The notes: a model not told the origin generated them from the letters alone. 9,231 nt of DNA from Pseudomonadota bacterium (GCA_023390985.1 JAEWBU010000184.1:1-9231), one strand, 5' to 3'. Shown: positions 1-5,712, numbered from the stretch's first letter. Translations and numbers: made by a program.

Positions 1-535
1 GCCACCCCGTGGCCGCGGGCGCATGCAGCTGCACCAGCAGGGTCGCCGCCAGGCCGCTGGCGACGATGCCCAGGCCCGGCCCGACGTAGATCAGGGCGCC
101 CATCGCGGGGACGCCGCGACGGGCCAGCTGCTCGAGGCAGAAGCCCGACGTGTAGAGGAAGACGACGGCGCTCGCGACGCCGGCGGCGAACCGCAGCAGC
201 GCCCACGCGCCCGGGAGCTGGAAGGCCATGCCCAGCGTGAGCAGGGCCGTGGCGGCCAGACCGCCGCGGACCATCCGGGGCCCGTTCACGCCGCTGGACC
301 ATCCGAAGCGGCGCCACAGCCAGGGCTGGAACGTGCACGCCACCGCGCCCACCAGATAGCCCAGGTAGTTGGCGCTGGCCAGCAGGCTGGCGCTGTTGAG
401 GTCCACCGAACGCTCCGCCAGCATCATGGGCAGCAGCGGCGTGAAGGCGAACCGACCGATGCCCATGGCCACGGCGAGCGAAACGAGCCCCGCCAGGGCG
501 ATCGTCAGGGGCGTCAAGGGACGGGGGCTCGTCAT
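1..535 (-). CDS. YbfB/YjiJ family MFS transporter, N-terminal part (cut by window edge)
   Basis: The reverse strand has an open frame from an ATG at 535 to the left edge, giving 178 residues without a stop. It begins MTSPRPLTPLTIALAGLVSL and continues with AMGIGRFAFTPLLPMM at about residues 23-38, a signature I associate with the YbfB/YjiJ group of major facilitator transporters. Hydrophobic segments lie at about 10-36, 50-68, 92-108, 111-135 and 145-170, so roughly the first half of a 12-helix inner-membrane carrier is present (family usually near 400 residues). The RRFG stretch at about 75-78 fits the usual basic loop between helices 2 and 3. The substrate is unknown; the family is mostly uncharacterised. 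No clear Shine-Dalgarno precedes the ATG. An in-frame ATG at 556 would add seven residues (MRHCPPP) and is a less likely start. The 226 bp before the next gene suggests it has its own promoter. Confidence 0.88.
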   Translation of the reverse strand, partial: MTSPRPLTPLTIALAGLVSLAVAMGIGRFAFTPLLPMMLAERSVDLNSASLLASANYLGYLVGAVACTFQPWLWRRFGWSSGVNGPRMVRGGLAATALLTLGMAFQLPGAWALLRFAAGVASAVVFLYTSGFCLEQLARRGVPAMGALIYVGPGLGIVASGLAATLLVQLHAPAATGW

Positions 536-689
536 GGGGGGAGGGCAGTGTCTCATGCACAGTCGTGCCCGTCCTGGAGAAGGATGGGGACGCTCAGGTG
601 CACGACTCCAGCGGGTCCGCGCCGCCGGCAACACACTGCCTGACTATGCGGGGCGGCGGAGAGCCTTCGCGGCACGCACCGCATCGACA

Positions 690-699
690 TCACGCGTGA
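690..699. promoter_or_regulatory. 10-bp palindrome upstream of the MFS gene, possible operator
   Basis: TCACGCGTGA is a perfect 10-bp palindrome in the 226-bp gap (536-761) between the MFS gene and the thioredoxin-like gene, about 155 bp before the MFS start. A dimeric regulator could bind it, but one short palindrome in GC-rich DNA can arise by chance. I see no other clear signal in this gap apart from a weak pair of arms, CCTGCG (717-722) and CGCAGG (736-741), just after the stop of the thioredoxin-like gene. Confidence 0.2.
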
Positions 700-761
700 C
701 AGAACACCTCCGTTCGCCTGCGTCGACCAGGCAAGCGCAGGTACGTCACCAGGAGGGCTCG

Positions 762-1217
762 CTATCGGTAGCGGCGCAGGAAGTCGAGAACCCGCGTCTC
801 GTCGTAATCGTTGCCGGCCTCGAGGTCCGAGGACGCCTGGGAGGCCAGCAGGGCCCCACTCGCGTCGAGCACATAGAAGTGCGGATAGCCCTGGGCCCTG
901 GGCCAGCGCGACAACAGCTTCTCGTTGCGGTTCTGCGGCGAATAGTTGACCTTCACCTGCACATAGCGCTCCCGCAGCATCCTCAGCACCCCGGAATGCG
1001 ACGCGACGAAATGGTCGAAGACGTGGCACCAGGTGCACCACTCGCCGCCGACGTCGACCAGCACCAGCTTTCCCTGCGCCTGCGCGAGCGCGAGCGCCTG
1101 CGCCACGTCCGCCGCGGCGTCGCGCGCAGGATCGAACTTCCCGGACTCGGTGGCACGGCCCAAGGCAGGGGCCAACGCCAGCGTGGTCGCGATCGTGAGC
1201 AGAACCTTCCTGCGCAT
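762..1217 (-). CDS. Exported thioredoxin-fold protein with CTWC motif
   Basis: The 151-residue product starts MRRKVLLTIATTLALAPALG, a typical Sec signal peptide likely cleaved near residue 22, so it should act in the periplasm. The mature part has a thioredoxin-like layout: a helix at about 36-49, strand LVLVDVG at 51-57, then the redox motif GEWCTWCHVFD with cysteines at 61 and 64, a second strand VQVKVNY at about 86-92, and YPHFYVLD at 111-118 with the expected cis-proline at Pro112. The WCxWC centre resembles thioredoxin_7/DsbD-gamma-like domains more than classic CGPC thioredoxins. Likely a thiol-disulfide reductase or redox chaperone; the partner is unknown. The ATG at 1217 is preferred to a TTG two codons upstream because TAGAAT lies six bases before it (1224-1229) and there is no Shine-Dalgarno. 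It diverges from the DUF2946/barrel genes, which hints at a shared envelope role. Confidence 0.85.
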   Translation of the reverse strand: MRRKVLLTIATTLALAPALGRATESGKFDPARDAAADVAQALALAQAQGKLVLVDVGGEWCTWCHVFDHFVASHSGVLRMLRERYVQVKVNYSPQNRNEKLLSRWPRAQGYPHFYVLDASGALLASQASSDLEAGNDYDETRVLDFLRRYR

Positions 1218-1223
1218 GCGCAA

Positions 1224-1229
1224 ATTCTA
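1224..1229 (-). promoter_or_regulatory. -10-like box, possible leaderless promoter of the thioredoxin-like gene
   Basis: On the reverse strand TAGAAT (five of six bases of TATAAT) is followed by six bases and then the ATG at 1217. This places the expected transcription start at or next to the start codon. No Shine-Dalgarno is present, which fits a leaderless message. I could not find a good -35 at 16-18 bp upstream. Confidence 0.45.
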
Positions 1230-1254
1230 GGCAGGAAGCGCGCGCCGGCACGGT

Positions 1255-1279
1255 CCAGCTGGCCGCCTGCGCTCGAGCG
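1255..1279. promoter_or_regulatory. Two palindromes in the divergent promoter region
   Basis: The 133-bp gap between the divergent starts at 1217 and 1351 holds CCAGCTGG (1255-1262) and CGCTCGAGCG (1270-1279), both perfect palindromes with centres about 16 bp apart. The position suits an operator for a regulator controlling both directions. A CATACT hexamer at 1311-1316 is a weak -10 candidate for the rightward gene. Chance occurrence in GC-rich DNA is possible. Confidence 0.25.
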
Positions 1280-1350
1280 GAAACAAGGTGCGAGCCGGAC
1301 CCGCCGCGTGCATACTGGGTGCGACCCGATCCGTGATGCAGGGTGCCCCC

Positions 1351-1725
1351 ATGCGCGTGTTCCGACGATCCCGCGGCACGGCCCGCCTCCTCGCGGCGTG
1401 GCTGGTGCTCTGGTTCGCGGTCATGGCCGTGGGACCGCGGGTCGACGCTGCGCCTGGGCCGCACGCCGCGGCGGGCTTCGCATCGGCCCACGACGACCTG
1501 TGCATCCAGGATGAGCACGCCTCGCCGGCCTCCCATCCGGCACACGGCACGGGCCTCCTCGGCCACTGTCCGCTCTGCCTGCATGCGGCGGCGCCGCTGT
1601 CCATCCCCATCCGGCACGAAGGCGGCGCACGGGCATCGGTCGCATGCGCTCCACCTCCCCGCGCGCAGGTTCGCGTGCGCGCCACGACGCCTCCGCCGGC
1701 GCGTGGGCCGCCCGCCTTCTCCTGA
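1351..1725 (+). CDS. DUF2946 family protein
   Basis: The 124-residue product has a basic N-terminus (MRVFRRSRG), one hydrophobic segment at about 12-28 (ARLLAAWLVLWFAVMAVGP) and a His/Ala/Pro-rich remainder with the motif GHCPLCLHAAAP at 71-82. That arrangement is characteristic of DUF2946, small envelope proteins of proteobacteria with a C-terminal HCPxC motif. Cys50, Cys73, Cys76 and several histidines (38, 47, 56, 62, 65, 72, 78) could bind a metal. DUF2946 genes often sit beside copper or TonB-receptor genes, but no function is established here. ATG 1351 has AGGG at 1340-1343 and comes just before the basic stretch; ATG 1336 would add five residues and is the alternative. The barrel gene follows 74 bp downstream in the same direction, probably co-transcribed. 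Confidence 0.8.
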   Translation: MRVFRRSRGTARLLAAWLVLWFAVMAVGPRVDAAPGPHAAAGFASAHDDLCIQDEHASPASHPAHGTGLLGHCPLCLHAAAPLSIPIRHEGGARASVACAPPPRAQVRVRATTPPPARGPPAFS

Positions 1726-1741
1726 TCCGACCTGTTCCGTT

Positions 1742-1772
1742 CCCGCCCCAGCCCCCCCGGCCGGGGCGGGCT
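1742..1772 (+). terminator. GC-rich hairpin between the DUF2946 and barrel genes
   Basis: CCCGCCCC (1742-1749) and GGGGCGGG (1763-1770) are perfect 8-bp inverted arms around a 13-base loop. An alternative fold pairs AGCCC (1750-1754) with GGGCT (1768-1772) and CCCC (1755-1758) with GGGG (1763-1766) around a GGCC loop. No T-run follows, so it is not a classic intrinsic terminator. It may be a partial terminator or an RNA-stabilising or attenuating hairpin that sets the ratio of the two products. Confidence 0.4.
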
Positions 1773-1799
1773 GTCCGATCCGAATCCAGGAGAACCTCC

Positions 1800-2780
1800 A
1801 TGCATGCGTCCCATCGGGTCGCGCCTGTCCGGCGCGCGCTCGCCGTCATCGCCCTCGCACCCTTGTTCGCCGATCCCGCCCAGGCCAGCTGCGGTTCCGC
1901 GTTCTGCTCGATCAACACCGACTGGGGTGCGAGCACGACCGGGTTCGCCGAAGGCGGCACCCTCGACCTGCGCTACGAGCGCATCCGCCAGGACCAGCCA
2001 CGATCCGGCTCGCGTCGCGTCGCCGTCGGCGAGATCCCGCAGCACCACGACGAGGTGCGCACTCTCAACCAGAACCTGGTGGCGACCTACAGCCAGACGT
2101 TGGCGTCCGGCTGGGGCCTGTCGGTCGTCCTGCCGTTCGTCGACCGCGACCACCTGCACATCCACAACCATCAAGGCGAGCCGTTGCCGGAACGATGGAA
2201 GTTCCGGAAGCTGGGCGACATGCGGGTGACGGGCCGCTACCAGTGGTCGCTGCCGGGCTCCGATGCGTCACCGCGGCTCGCGGGCGCCTTCGTGGGGCTG
2301 AAGCTGCCCACCGGCAAGACGGACGTGCGCAACGACGACGGGGAACCGGCCGAGCGCAGCCTGCAGCCGGGCACCGGCACCACCGACCTGCTGGCCGGCG
2401 CGTTCTTCCACCAGCAACTCGCCGCGAGCGGTGCGGCCGGGTTCGCGCAGGTGCAGCTGCAGCACGCGCTGAACACGCACGACGACTTCCGCCCCGGGGC
2501 GCAGCTGGGCCTGGACGTCGGCTATGCGCATCCGTTCACCCAGCGGCTCTCGGGAATCGTGCAGGTCAACGCGGTCGTCAAGCGCAGGGACCGCGGGGCC
2601 GAAGCCGAGCCGGAGGACAGCGGCAGCCGGTCGCTCTTCCTGAGCCCGGGCCTGAGCTACAAGGTCGGCGAGAGCTTCCGGGTCTACGGGTACTACCAGC
2701 ATCCGTTGCACCAGTCGGTCAACGGCGTGCAGCTGACGGCCCGCAATGCCCTGGTGGTGGGGGTGTCGACCCGCTTCTGA
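1800..2780 (+). CDS. Predicted outer-membrane beta-barrel protein (CGSAFC family, transporter-like)
   Basis: The product has 326 residues. Residues 1-29 form a Sec signal peptide ending AQA, leaving a mature N-terminus SCGSAFCSINTDW with Cys31 and Cys36, perhaps a disulfide. The rest shows repeated alternating polar/apolar stretches (GLSVVLPFVDRD, LAGAFVGLKLP, GFAQVQLQHAL, RVYGYYQHPL) and a C-terminal phenylalanine (VVGVSTRF), all typical of outer-membrane beta-barrels. LPTGK at 169-173 with SLQPGTGTTDLLAGA at 187-201 resembles the Phenol_MetA_deg-type putative transporter barrels. DHLHIHNH at 117-124 is a striking histidine cluster, and AEPEDSG at 269-275 looks conserved from memory of homologues. 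The function is unknown; metal or small-molecule passage is an inference. ATG 1800 has AGGAGA at 1788-1793. It follows the DUF2946 gene and meets the YbhB gene convergently 35 bp on. Confidence 0.8.
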   Translation: MHASHRVAPVRRALAVIALAPLFADPAQASCGSAFCSINTDWGASTTGFAEGGTLDLRYERIRQDQPRSGSRRVAVGEIPQHHDEVRTLNQNLVATYSQTLASGWGLSVVLPFVDRDHLHIHNHQGEPLPERWKFRKLGDMRVTGRYQWSLPGSDASPRLAGAFVGLKLPTGKTDVRNDDGEPAERSLQPGTGTTDLLAGAFFHQQLAASGAAGFAQVQLQHALNTHDDFRPGAQLGLDVGYAHPFTQRLSGIVQVNAVVKRRDRGAEAEPEDSGSRSLFLSPGLSYKVGESFRVYGYYQHPLHQSVNGVQLTARNALVVGVSTRF

Positions 2781-2815
2781 ACCGCCGGACCGGACAGCCG
2801 CTCGGCGCCTGCGCG

Positions 2816-3376
2816 CTACTTCTTCTCCGCCGGGCGGCCGTACCGGGCCGTGAACTGGGCCGACGCGATCTTGTTCGCGTTGGTCATGAAGCCGGCGACG
2901 GCGGCCGTGGCGTCCGGCGGCAGTTCGAGCTTGTCCGTCTTCAGCGCGTAGACCGTGAACACGTAGCGATGGGGCTTGTCGCCTGGTGGCGGGCAGGCGC
3001 CGCCCCAGGCGGCGAAGCCGTAGTCGATGCGGTTCATCGCGGCGCCCTTGGGCAGGTTGGCGCCGCCTTGCGCGCCGGCATCGGCCGGCAGCTCGGTGAC
3101 GTTCGCCGGGATGTTGTAGACGAACCAGTGCCAGAAGCCCGAGCCCGTCGGCGCATCGGGGTCGTACACCGTCACGGCGAAGCTCTTCGCGTCCTTCGGC
3201 GCGCCGCTCCACTTGAGCGCCGGCGACTTGTTCTCGCCGCTGCAGCCGAAGACGTTGGCCTCGAACTTCTTGTTCATCGTCGAGTTGGCCTTGATGTCCG
3301 GGCTCTCGAGCTTGAACTCGGCGGCCTGGGCGCCGGCGGCGCCGAGCACGGCGAGGATCATGAGCGTGGTTCGCAT
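2816..3376 (-). CDS. Exported YbhB/YbcL family Raf kinase inhibitor-like (PEBP) protein
   Basis: The 186-residue product belongs to the bacterial branch of the phosphatidylethanolamine-binding protein family. Residues 1-18 form a signal peptide (MRTTLMILAVLGAAGAQA), so it is periplasmic. The family signatures are visible: FKLESPDI at 21-28, SPALKWSGAP at 51-60, YDPDAP at 71-76, GFWHWFVYNIP at 80-90, and the ligand-site region YGFAAWGGACPPPGDKPHRY at 119-138, followed by VFTVYAL. Bacterial members have a small anion-binding pocket; their role is not settled, and the 'kinase inhibitor' label comes from eukaryotic relatives. ATG 3376 is supported by AAGGAG (3383-3388, reverse strand) six bases upstream. 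It stands alone, convergent with the barrel gene, with 169 bp of upstream DNA shared with the divergent small gene at 3546. Confidence 0.93.
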   Translation of the reverse strand: MRTTLMILAVLGAAGAQAAEFKLESPDIKANSTMNKKFEANVFGCSGENKSPALKWSGAPKDAKSFAVTVYDPDAPTGSGFWHWFVYNIPANVTELPADAGAQGGANLPKGAAMNRIDYGFAAWGGACPPPGDKPHRYVFTVYALKTDKLELPPDATAAVAGFMTNANKIASAQFTARYGRPAEKK

Positions 3377-3381
3377 GGGCT

Positions 3382-3387
3382 TCTCCT
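3382..3387 (-). promoter_or_regulatory. Shine-Dalgarno fixing the YbhB-family start
   Basis: AGGAGA on the reverse strand lies five bases before the ATG at 3376. The open frame extends far upstream of this point, so this site together with the signal peptide immediately after the ATG decides the start. Confidence 0.7.
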
Positions 3388-3528
3388 TGTCAGCTGCCGC
3401 GATCATTCTTGGCGGCGGGCGTCCGCCGGACAGGGTGCTTTCCCCCACCGTGAATCGGATTGAACACATCCATGCCGTCCGGGCGACGAACGGCGCGCGC
3501 GCGGGCCCCTGCTCGACGGCAGGGCCGC

Positions 3529-3534
3529 TACGAT
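3529..3534 (+). promoter_or_regulatory. -10-like box before the small gene
   Basis: TACGAT matches four of six bases of TATAAT and ends 11 bases before the ATG at 3546, predicting a leader of only a few bases. There is no clear -35 at 16-18 bp and no Shine-Dalgarno. Confidence 0.25.
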
Positions 3535-3545
3535 CCACGGTCGCC

Positions 3546-3740
3546 ATGCCCCACCGTGTTCCGCTCCCCGATCCCGACCTGCCGCAGCCCGGAGAACGCA
3601 CCGGTGAAGGCGCCGAGAGCCTGTTGCCTTTCCTGCGCCAACGGCGGGCGGTCAAGCCGCGGGCTCCGAACGACTTCCTCCACACGGAGCCCGAGAGCTC
3701 ATCCCACGAGTCGACCGACGACGAGAAGCCGGCCGGCTAG
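3546..3740 (+). CDS. Small hypothetical protein (64 residues)
   Basis: I do not recognise this protein. The frame from ATG 3546 to TAG 3738-3740 encodes 64 residues, MPHRVPLPDPDLPQPGE at the start, a short helix-like stretch ESLLPFLRQRRAVK at about 24-37, and a hydrophilic acidic tail (EPESSSHESTDDEKPAG). It is rich in Pro, Glu and Asp, has no membrane segment or cysteine, and is likely largely disordered and cytoplasmic. Most codons end in G or C (53 of 64 by my count), as in the flanking genes, which favours true coding. No Shine-Dalgarno is visible, and a TACGAT hexamer lies 11 bases upstream. The frame is open far upstream through the shadow of the YbhB gene, so length alone is not evidence. 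It could be spurious. Confidence 0.5.
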   Translation: MPHRVPLPDPDLPQPGERTGEGAESLLPFLRQRRAVKPRAPNDFLHTEPESSSHESTDDEKPAG

Positions 3741-3774
3741 AGCCTGGGCCGTGCGGTCCTCATTGCCAGCTAAC

Positions 3775-3806
3775 GGAACCCTCACGAACGCCTAATCGGC
3801 GGTTCC
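3775..3806. repeat. Inverted repeat in the leader region of the DUF4148 gene
   Basis: GGAACC (3775-3780) and GGTTCC (3801-3806) are perfect inverted arms. A tighter alternative pairs GAACGCC (3786-3792) with GGC-GTTC (3798-3805) with one bulged G and the loop TAATC. It lies 35 bp after the small gene and 64 bp before DUF4148, so it could end the former's transcript or act as an operator for the latter. TACATT at 3807-3812 is a weak -10 candidate for the DUF4148 gene immediately next to it. Confidence 0.3.
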
Positions 3807-3869
3807 TACATTCCTTCCAACGGCAGCGCGAGGTGCGCTCCCGTACCGAACCCACCGAAGGAGTGAACC

Positions 3870-4250
3870 ATGAACCGTCGCCTCGTCACCCTCAGCATCG
3901 CCGCCGCAGCCGCCACCTTCGCCGGGGGTGCGTTCGCCGAATCGCCCGATCCGTCCGGCCAGTTCGCCCAGCAGGTCACGGCCACCAAGAGCCGTGCCGA
4001 GGTGACGGCCGAGCTGAAGGAATACAAGCGCGCCGGCGTGAACCCCTGGGCCATGAGCTACAACCCGCTGCGCACCTTCAAGAGCACGACCACGCGCGAG
4101 GCCGTGGTGGCCGATTACCTGGTTTCGCGCGACCAGGTCGCCGCCTTCAATGGCGAGGACAGCGGTTCGGCCTACCTGGCGCGCAACGGCCACCAGCCGT
4201 CGCCCGACGAGCACATGGCGCAGACCGCCGCGCCGGCTGCCGCCCAGTGA
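3870..4250 (+). CDS. Exported DUF4148 domain-containing protein
   Basis: The 126-residue product begins MNRRLVTLSIAAAAATFAGG and has a signal peptide likely cleaved after AFA at residue 23. The mature part contains QVTATKSRAEVTAELKEYKRAGVNPW in which KSRAEVTAELKEYKRAG (40-56) is the characteristic helix of DUF4148, a short periplasmic family common and often multicopy in Burkholderiales. The tail (SGSAYLARNGHQPSPDEH, then an Ala-rich end) is low in structure. No biochemical role is known. ATG 3870 has a good Shine-Dalgarno, AAGGAG at 3858-3863, six bases upstream. It is a single-gene unit, convergent with the DUF1345 gene 22 bp downstream. Confidence 0.9.
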   Translation: MNRRLVTLSIAAAAATFAGGAFAESPDPSGQFAQQVTATKSRAEVTAELKEYKRAGVNPWAMSYNPLRTFKSTTTREAVVADYLVSRDQVAAFNGEDSGSAYLARNGHQPSPDEHMAQTAAPAAAQ

Positions 4251-4254
4251 GTCC

Positions 4255-4272
4255 CGCGCGTCCTCGGGCGCG
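4255..4272. terminator. Short hairpin between convergent DUF4148 and DUF1345 genes
   Basis: CGCGC (4255-4259) and GCGCG (4268-4272) flank an eight-base loop in the 22-bp gap between the two convergent stops. It could serve both directions, but the stem is only five pairs and there is no T-run on either side. Confidence 0.25.
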
Positions 4273-4941
4273 TCAATGTCCCTGGGCGAATCCCGCCGCG
4301 ATGTTGATCGACAGCCCGAGGATCGCGAGGTTGAAGAAGAAGCACAGCACCGACTGCACCATGACGATGGCCCGCATCGCCGTCGTGCGCACCGAGACGT
4401 CCGATGTCTGCACGGCCACGGAGATCGTGAGCGCGAAGTACATGAAGTCCAGGTAGGACGGCGACTTCAGCCCTTCCGGGAACTCCAGGGGCAGGCGATT
4501 CGGGGCCGCGGAGTAGTAGACGTGCGCGTAGTGGAAGGTGTAGAGCGCGGCGATGAGCAGCCACGAGCCCACCACGGTCAGGACGGTCACGCCGTAGATG
4601 AACGCGGCGCTCTCGCCCGAGCGATCGCCGCGGCCCAGTTCCACCACGATGGCCGCCAGGCTCAGGACGGCCGCCCCGCACATGATCACCATGAGGCCGA
4701 CGCTGCTGGCGTCTTCCTGTTTCGCGATGCTGCGCACCCCTTCCGAGCTGGTGCGCAGCATCAGCCACGCGAAGGCGGCCAGGTAGGGCCACACGCCCAG
4801 GTTCCAGGCCACCAGCACCCGTGCGGTGAACGTCCAGTGCTGGGGCAGGAGGAAGAAGGCGGCGGCTCCCGCGGCGGTGGCGGCGAAAAGGCGGGGCCGG
4901 TGCAGCCCGACCTGGCGGAAACGGTCGACCAGTGATGTCAC
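4273..4941 (-). CDS. DUF1345 domain-containing membrane protein
   Basis: The 222-residue product (MTSLVDRFRQVGLHRPRLFA at the start) has about five to six hydrophobic segments, near 17-33, 40-62, 80-102, 112-136, 164-182 and 190-216. The conserved DUF1345 features are present: TFHYAHVYY at 135-143, FPEGLKSPSYLDFMYFALTISVAVQTSDV split across 154-182, and the C-terminal FFFNLAILGLSINIAA at 201-216. The family is an inner-membrane protein group of unknown function. The start is a GTG at 4941, chosen because GTGA there overlaps the stop of the upstream gene (4938-4940) by four bases, the usual sign of translational coupling. It is the second gene of a two-gene unit and ends convergently with DUF4148. 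Confidence 0.9.
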   Translation of the reverse strand: MTSLVDRFRQVGLHRPRLFAATAAGAAAFFLLPQHWTFTARVLVAWNLGVWPYLAAFAWLMLRTSSEGVRSIAKQEDASSVGLMVIMCGAAVLSLAAIVVELGRGDRSGESAAFIYGVTVLTVVGSWLLIAALYTFHYAHVYYSAAPNRLPLEFPEGLKSPSYLDFMYFALTISVAVQTSDVSVRTTAMRAIVMVQSVLCFFFNLAILGLSINIAAGFAQGH

Positions 4942-5498
4942 GCGCCGAGCCTAGCACCGGCTTCCACTGCGATGTTGTGCACGGCCAGGCGCCACAGGCG
5001 CGCGGCCCGGCCCACGAAGATGCCGGTGAACGCGCCGTAGACCGCCGCGACCGTCAGGGCGTACTGCATGTCCTGGACGAGTCGCGGCGCCATCGCGAAC
5101 TCGACGCCCACGACGTACTTCACCAGGAAGATGCCGACGATCAGCAGCAGCGGCACGACGCTGCCGGGCACGCGGTACGAGCGCCGCACCGGATCGAATT
5201 GCGCGGACGCGCGGCCGGGAGCGACCAGCGCGAAGGCCAGGGCCGCCCCGATGAGCCAGGCCGCGACGGCGGTGGCGAGGTGCGGCGACCGGCCCAGCGC
5301 CGAGAACGTGCCCGACGCCGAGAACAGCGCCATGCCCAGCGGCAGCAGCGACACCCGGGCCAGGCCGGCCGTGCGGTCGCGCAGCTGGCCGAGGCCCAGA
5401 GCGAGGAGTCCGGCGAGCAGGCCCCAGACCCAGGTCGGCGTGTTGCGCACGATGGGGACGATCGCTTCGGGGTGGTTGACGATGAGCTGCAGCAGCAT
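4938..5498 (-). CDS. DUF6622-like multi-pass membrane protein
   Basis: The 186-residue product starts MLLQLIVNHPEAIVPIVRNT and has hydrophobic segments at about 21-38, 48-66, 74-93, 112-131 and 143-163, so an inner-membrane protein with four to five helices. NTPTWVWGLLAGLLALGLGQLRDR (19-42) followed by RVSLLPLGMALFSASGTFSAL (48-68) resembles the family I know as DUF6622, found in Burkholderiales and relatives, with no known function. The sequence is short of charged or catalytic-looking residues, so an enzymatic role is unlikely. ATG 5498 has GGAGAA (5503-5508, reverse strand) upstream. It leads a unit with the DUF1345 gene, whose GTG overlaps its TGA. The family name is from memory and could be wrong; the membrane topology is clear. 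Confidence 0.78.
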   Translation of the reverse strand: MLLQLIVNHPEAIVPIVRNTPTWVWGLLAGLLALGLGQLRDRTAGLARVSLLPLGMALFSASGTFSALGRSPHLATAVAAWLIGAALAFALVAPGRASAQFDPVRRSYRVPGSVVPLLLIVGIFLVKYVVGVEFAMAPRLVQDMQYALTVAAVYGAFTGIFVGRAARLWRLAVHNIAVEAGARLGA

Positions 5499-5590
5499 GG
5501 CGTTCTCCAAAAAGGGTGCGGCGGGGCGGGTGCCGGCACTGTGCGTCGTGCGTTCGGACGGCGCGACCTCGCCGAGACGAAACGCCGCGA

Positions 5591-5664
5591 GCGCGTCGCC
5601 AATTGCATCCGGGCGCGAGCGAACGGCGTTGCGCGGTGTCGGCGCATGCCCGACGGCGACGCGC
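5591..5664. repeat. 10-bp perfect inverted repeat in a divergent intergenic region
   Basis: GCGCGTCGCC (5591-5600) and GGCGACGCGC (5655-5664) are exact reverse complements separated by 54 bases, with a nested CGGGC (5610-5614)/GCCCG (5648-5652) pair. They lie in the 214-bp gap between the divergent starts at 5498 and 5713. This could be a cruciform, paired operator half-sites, or chance in GC-rich sequence. I see no open frame of interest in the gap. Confidence 0.3.
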
Positions 5665-5712
5665 GCCGTAGGCCTTCCCGGCGCACGACCGTTGCCCGGA
5701 AAATGACCTTGC

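Noticed and set aside
535..556. Upstream in-frame ATG at 556 as the MFS start
   Set aside because: It adds only MRHCPPP, with a possible AGGA too far upstream (about 15 bases). The ATG at 535 gives the usual N-terminus, though the choice is not certain.
23..643. Forward open frame of 206 codons over the MFS gene
   Set aside because: Antisense to the well-supported YbfB/YjiJ frame and of low-complexity Gln/Arg/Gly composition.
2783..2807. CGCCG/CGGCG arms between the convergent barrel and YbhB genes as a terminator
   Set aside because: Only five pairs, a long loop and no T-run; not strong enough to annotate.
1343..3463. Forward-strand open frame of 706 codons across the barrel and YbhB genes
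   Set aside because: Arg/Pro/Ala-rich shadow frame that crosses genes in both orientations. The true genes are supported by signal peptides, motifs and Shine-Dalgarno sites.
3491..3504. Alternating GC run (10 bp of GCGCGCGCGC at 3493-3502)
   Set aside because: Too short to support a structural claim such as Z-DNA in a genome this GC-rich.
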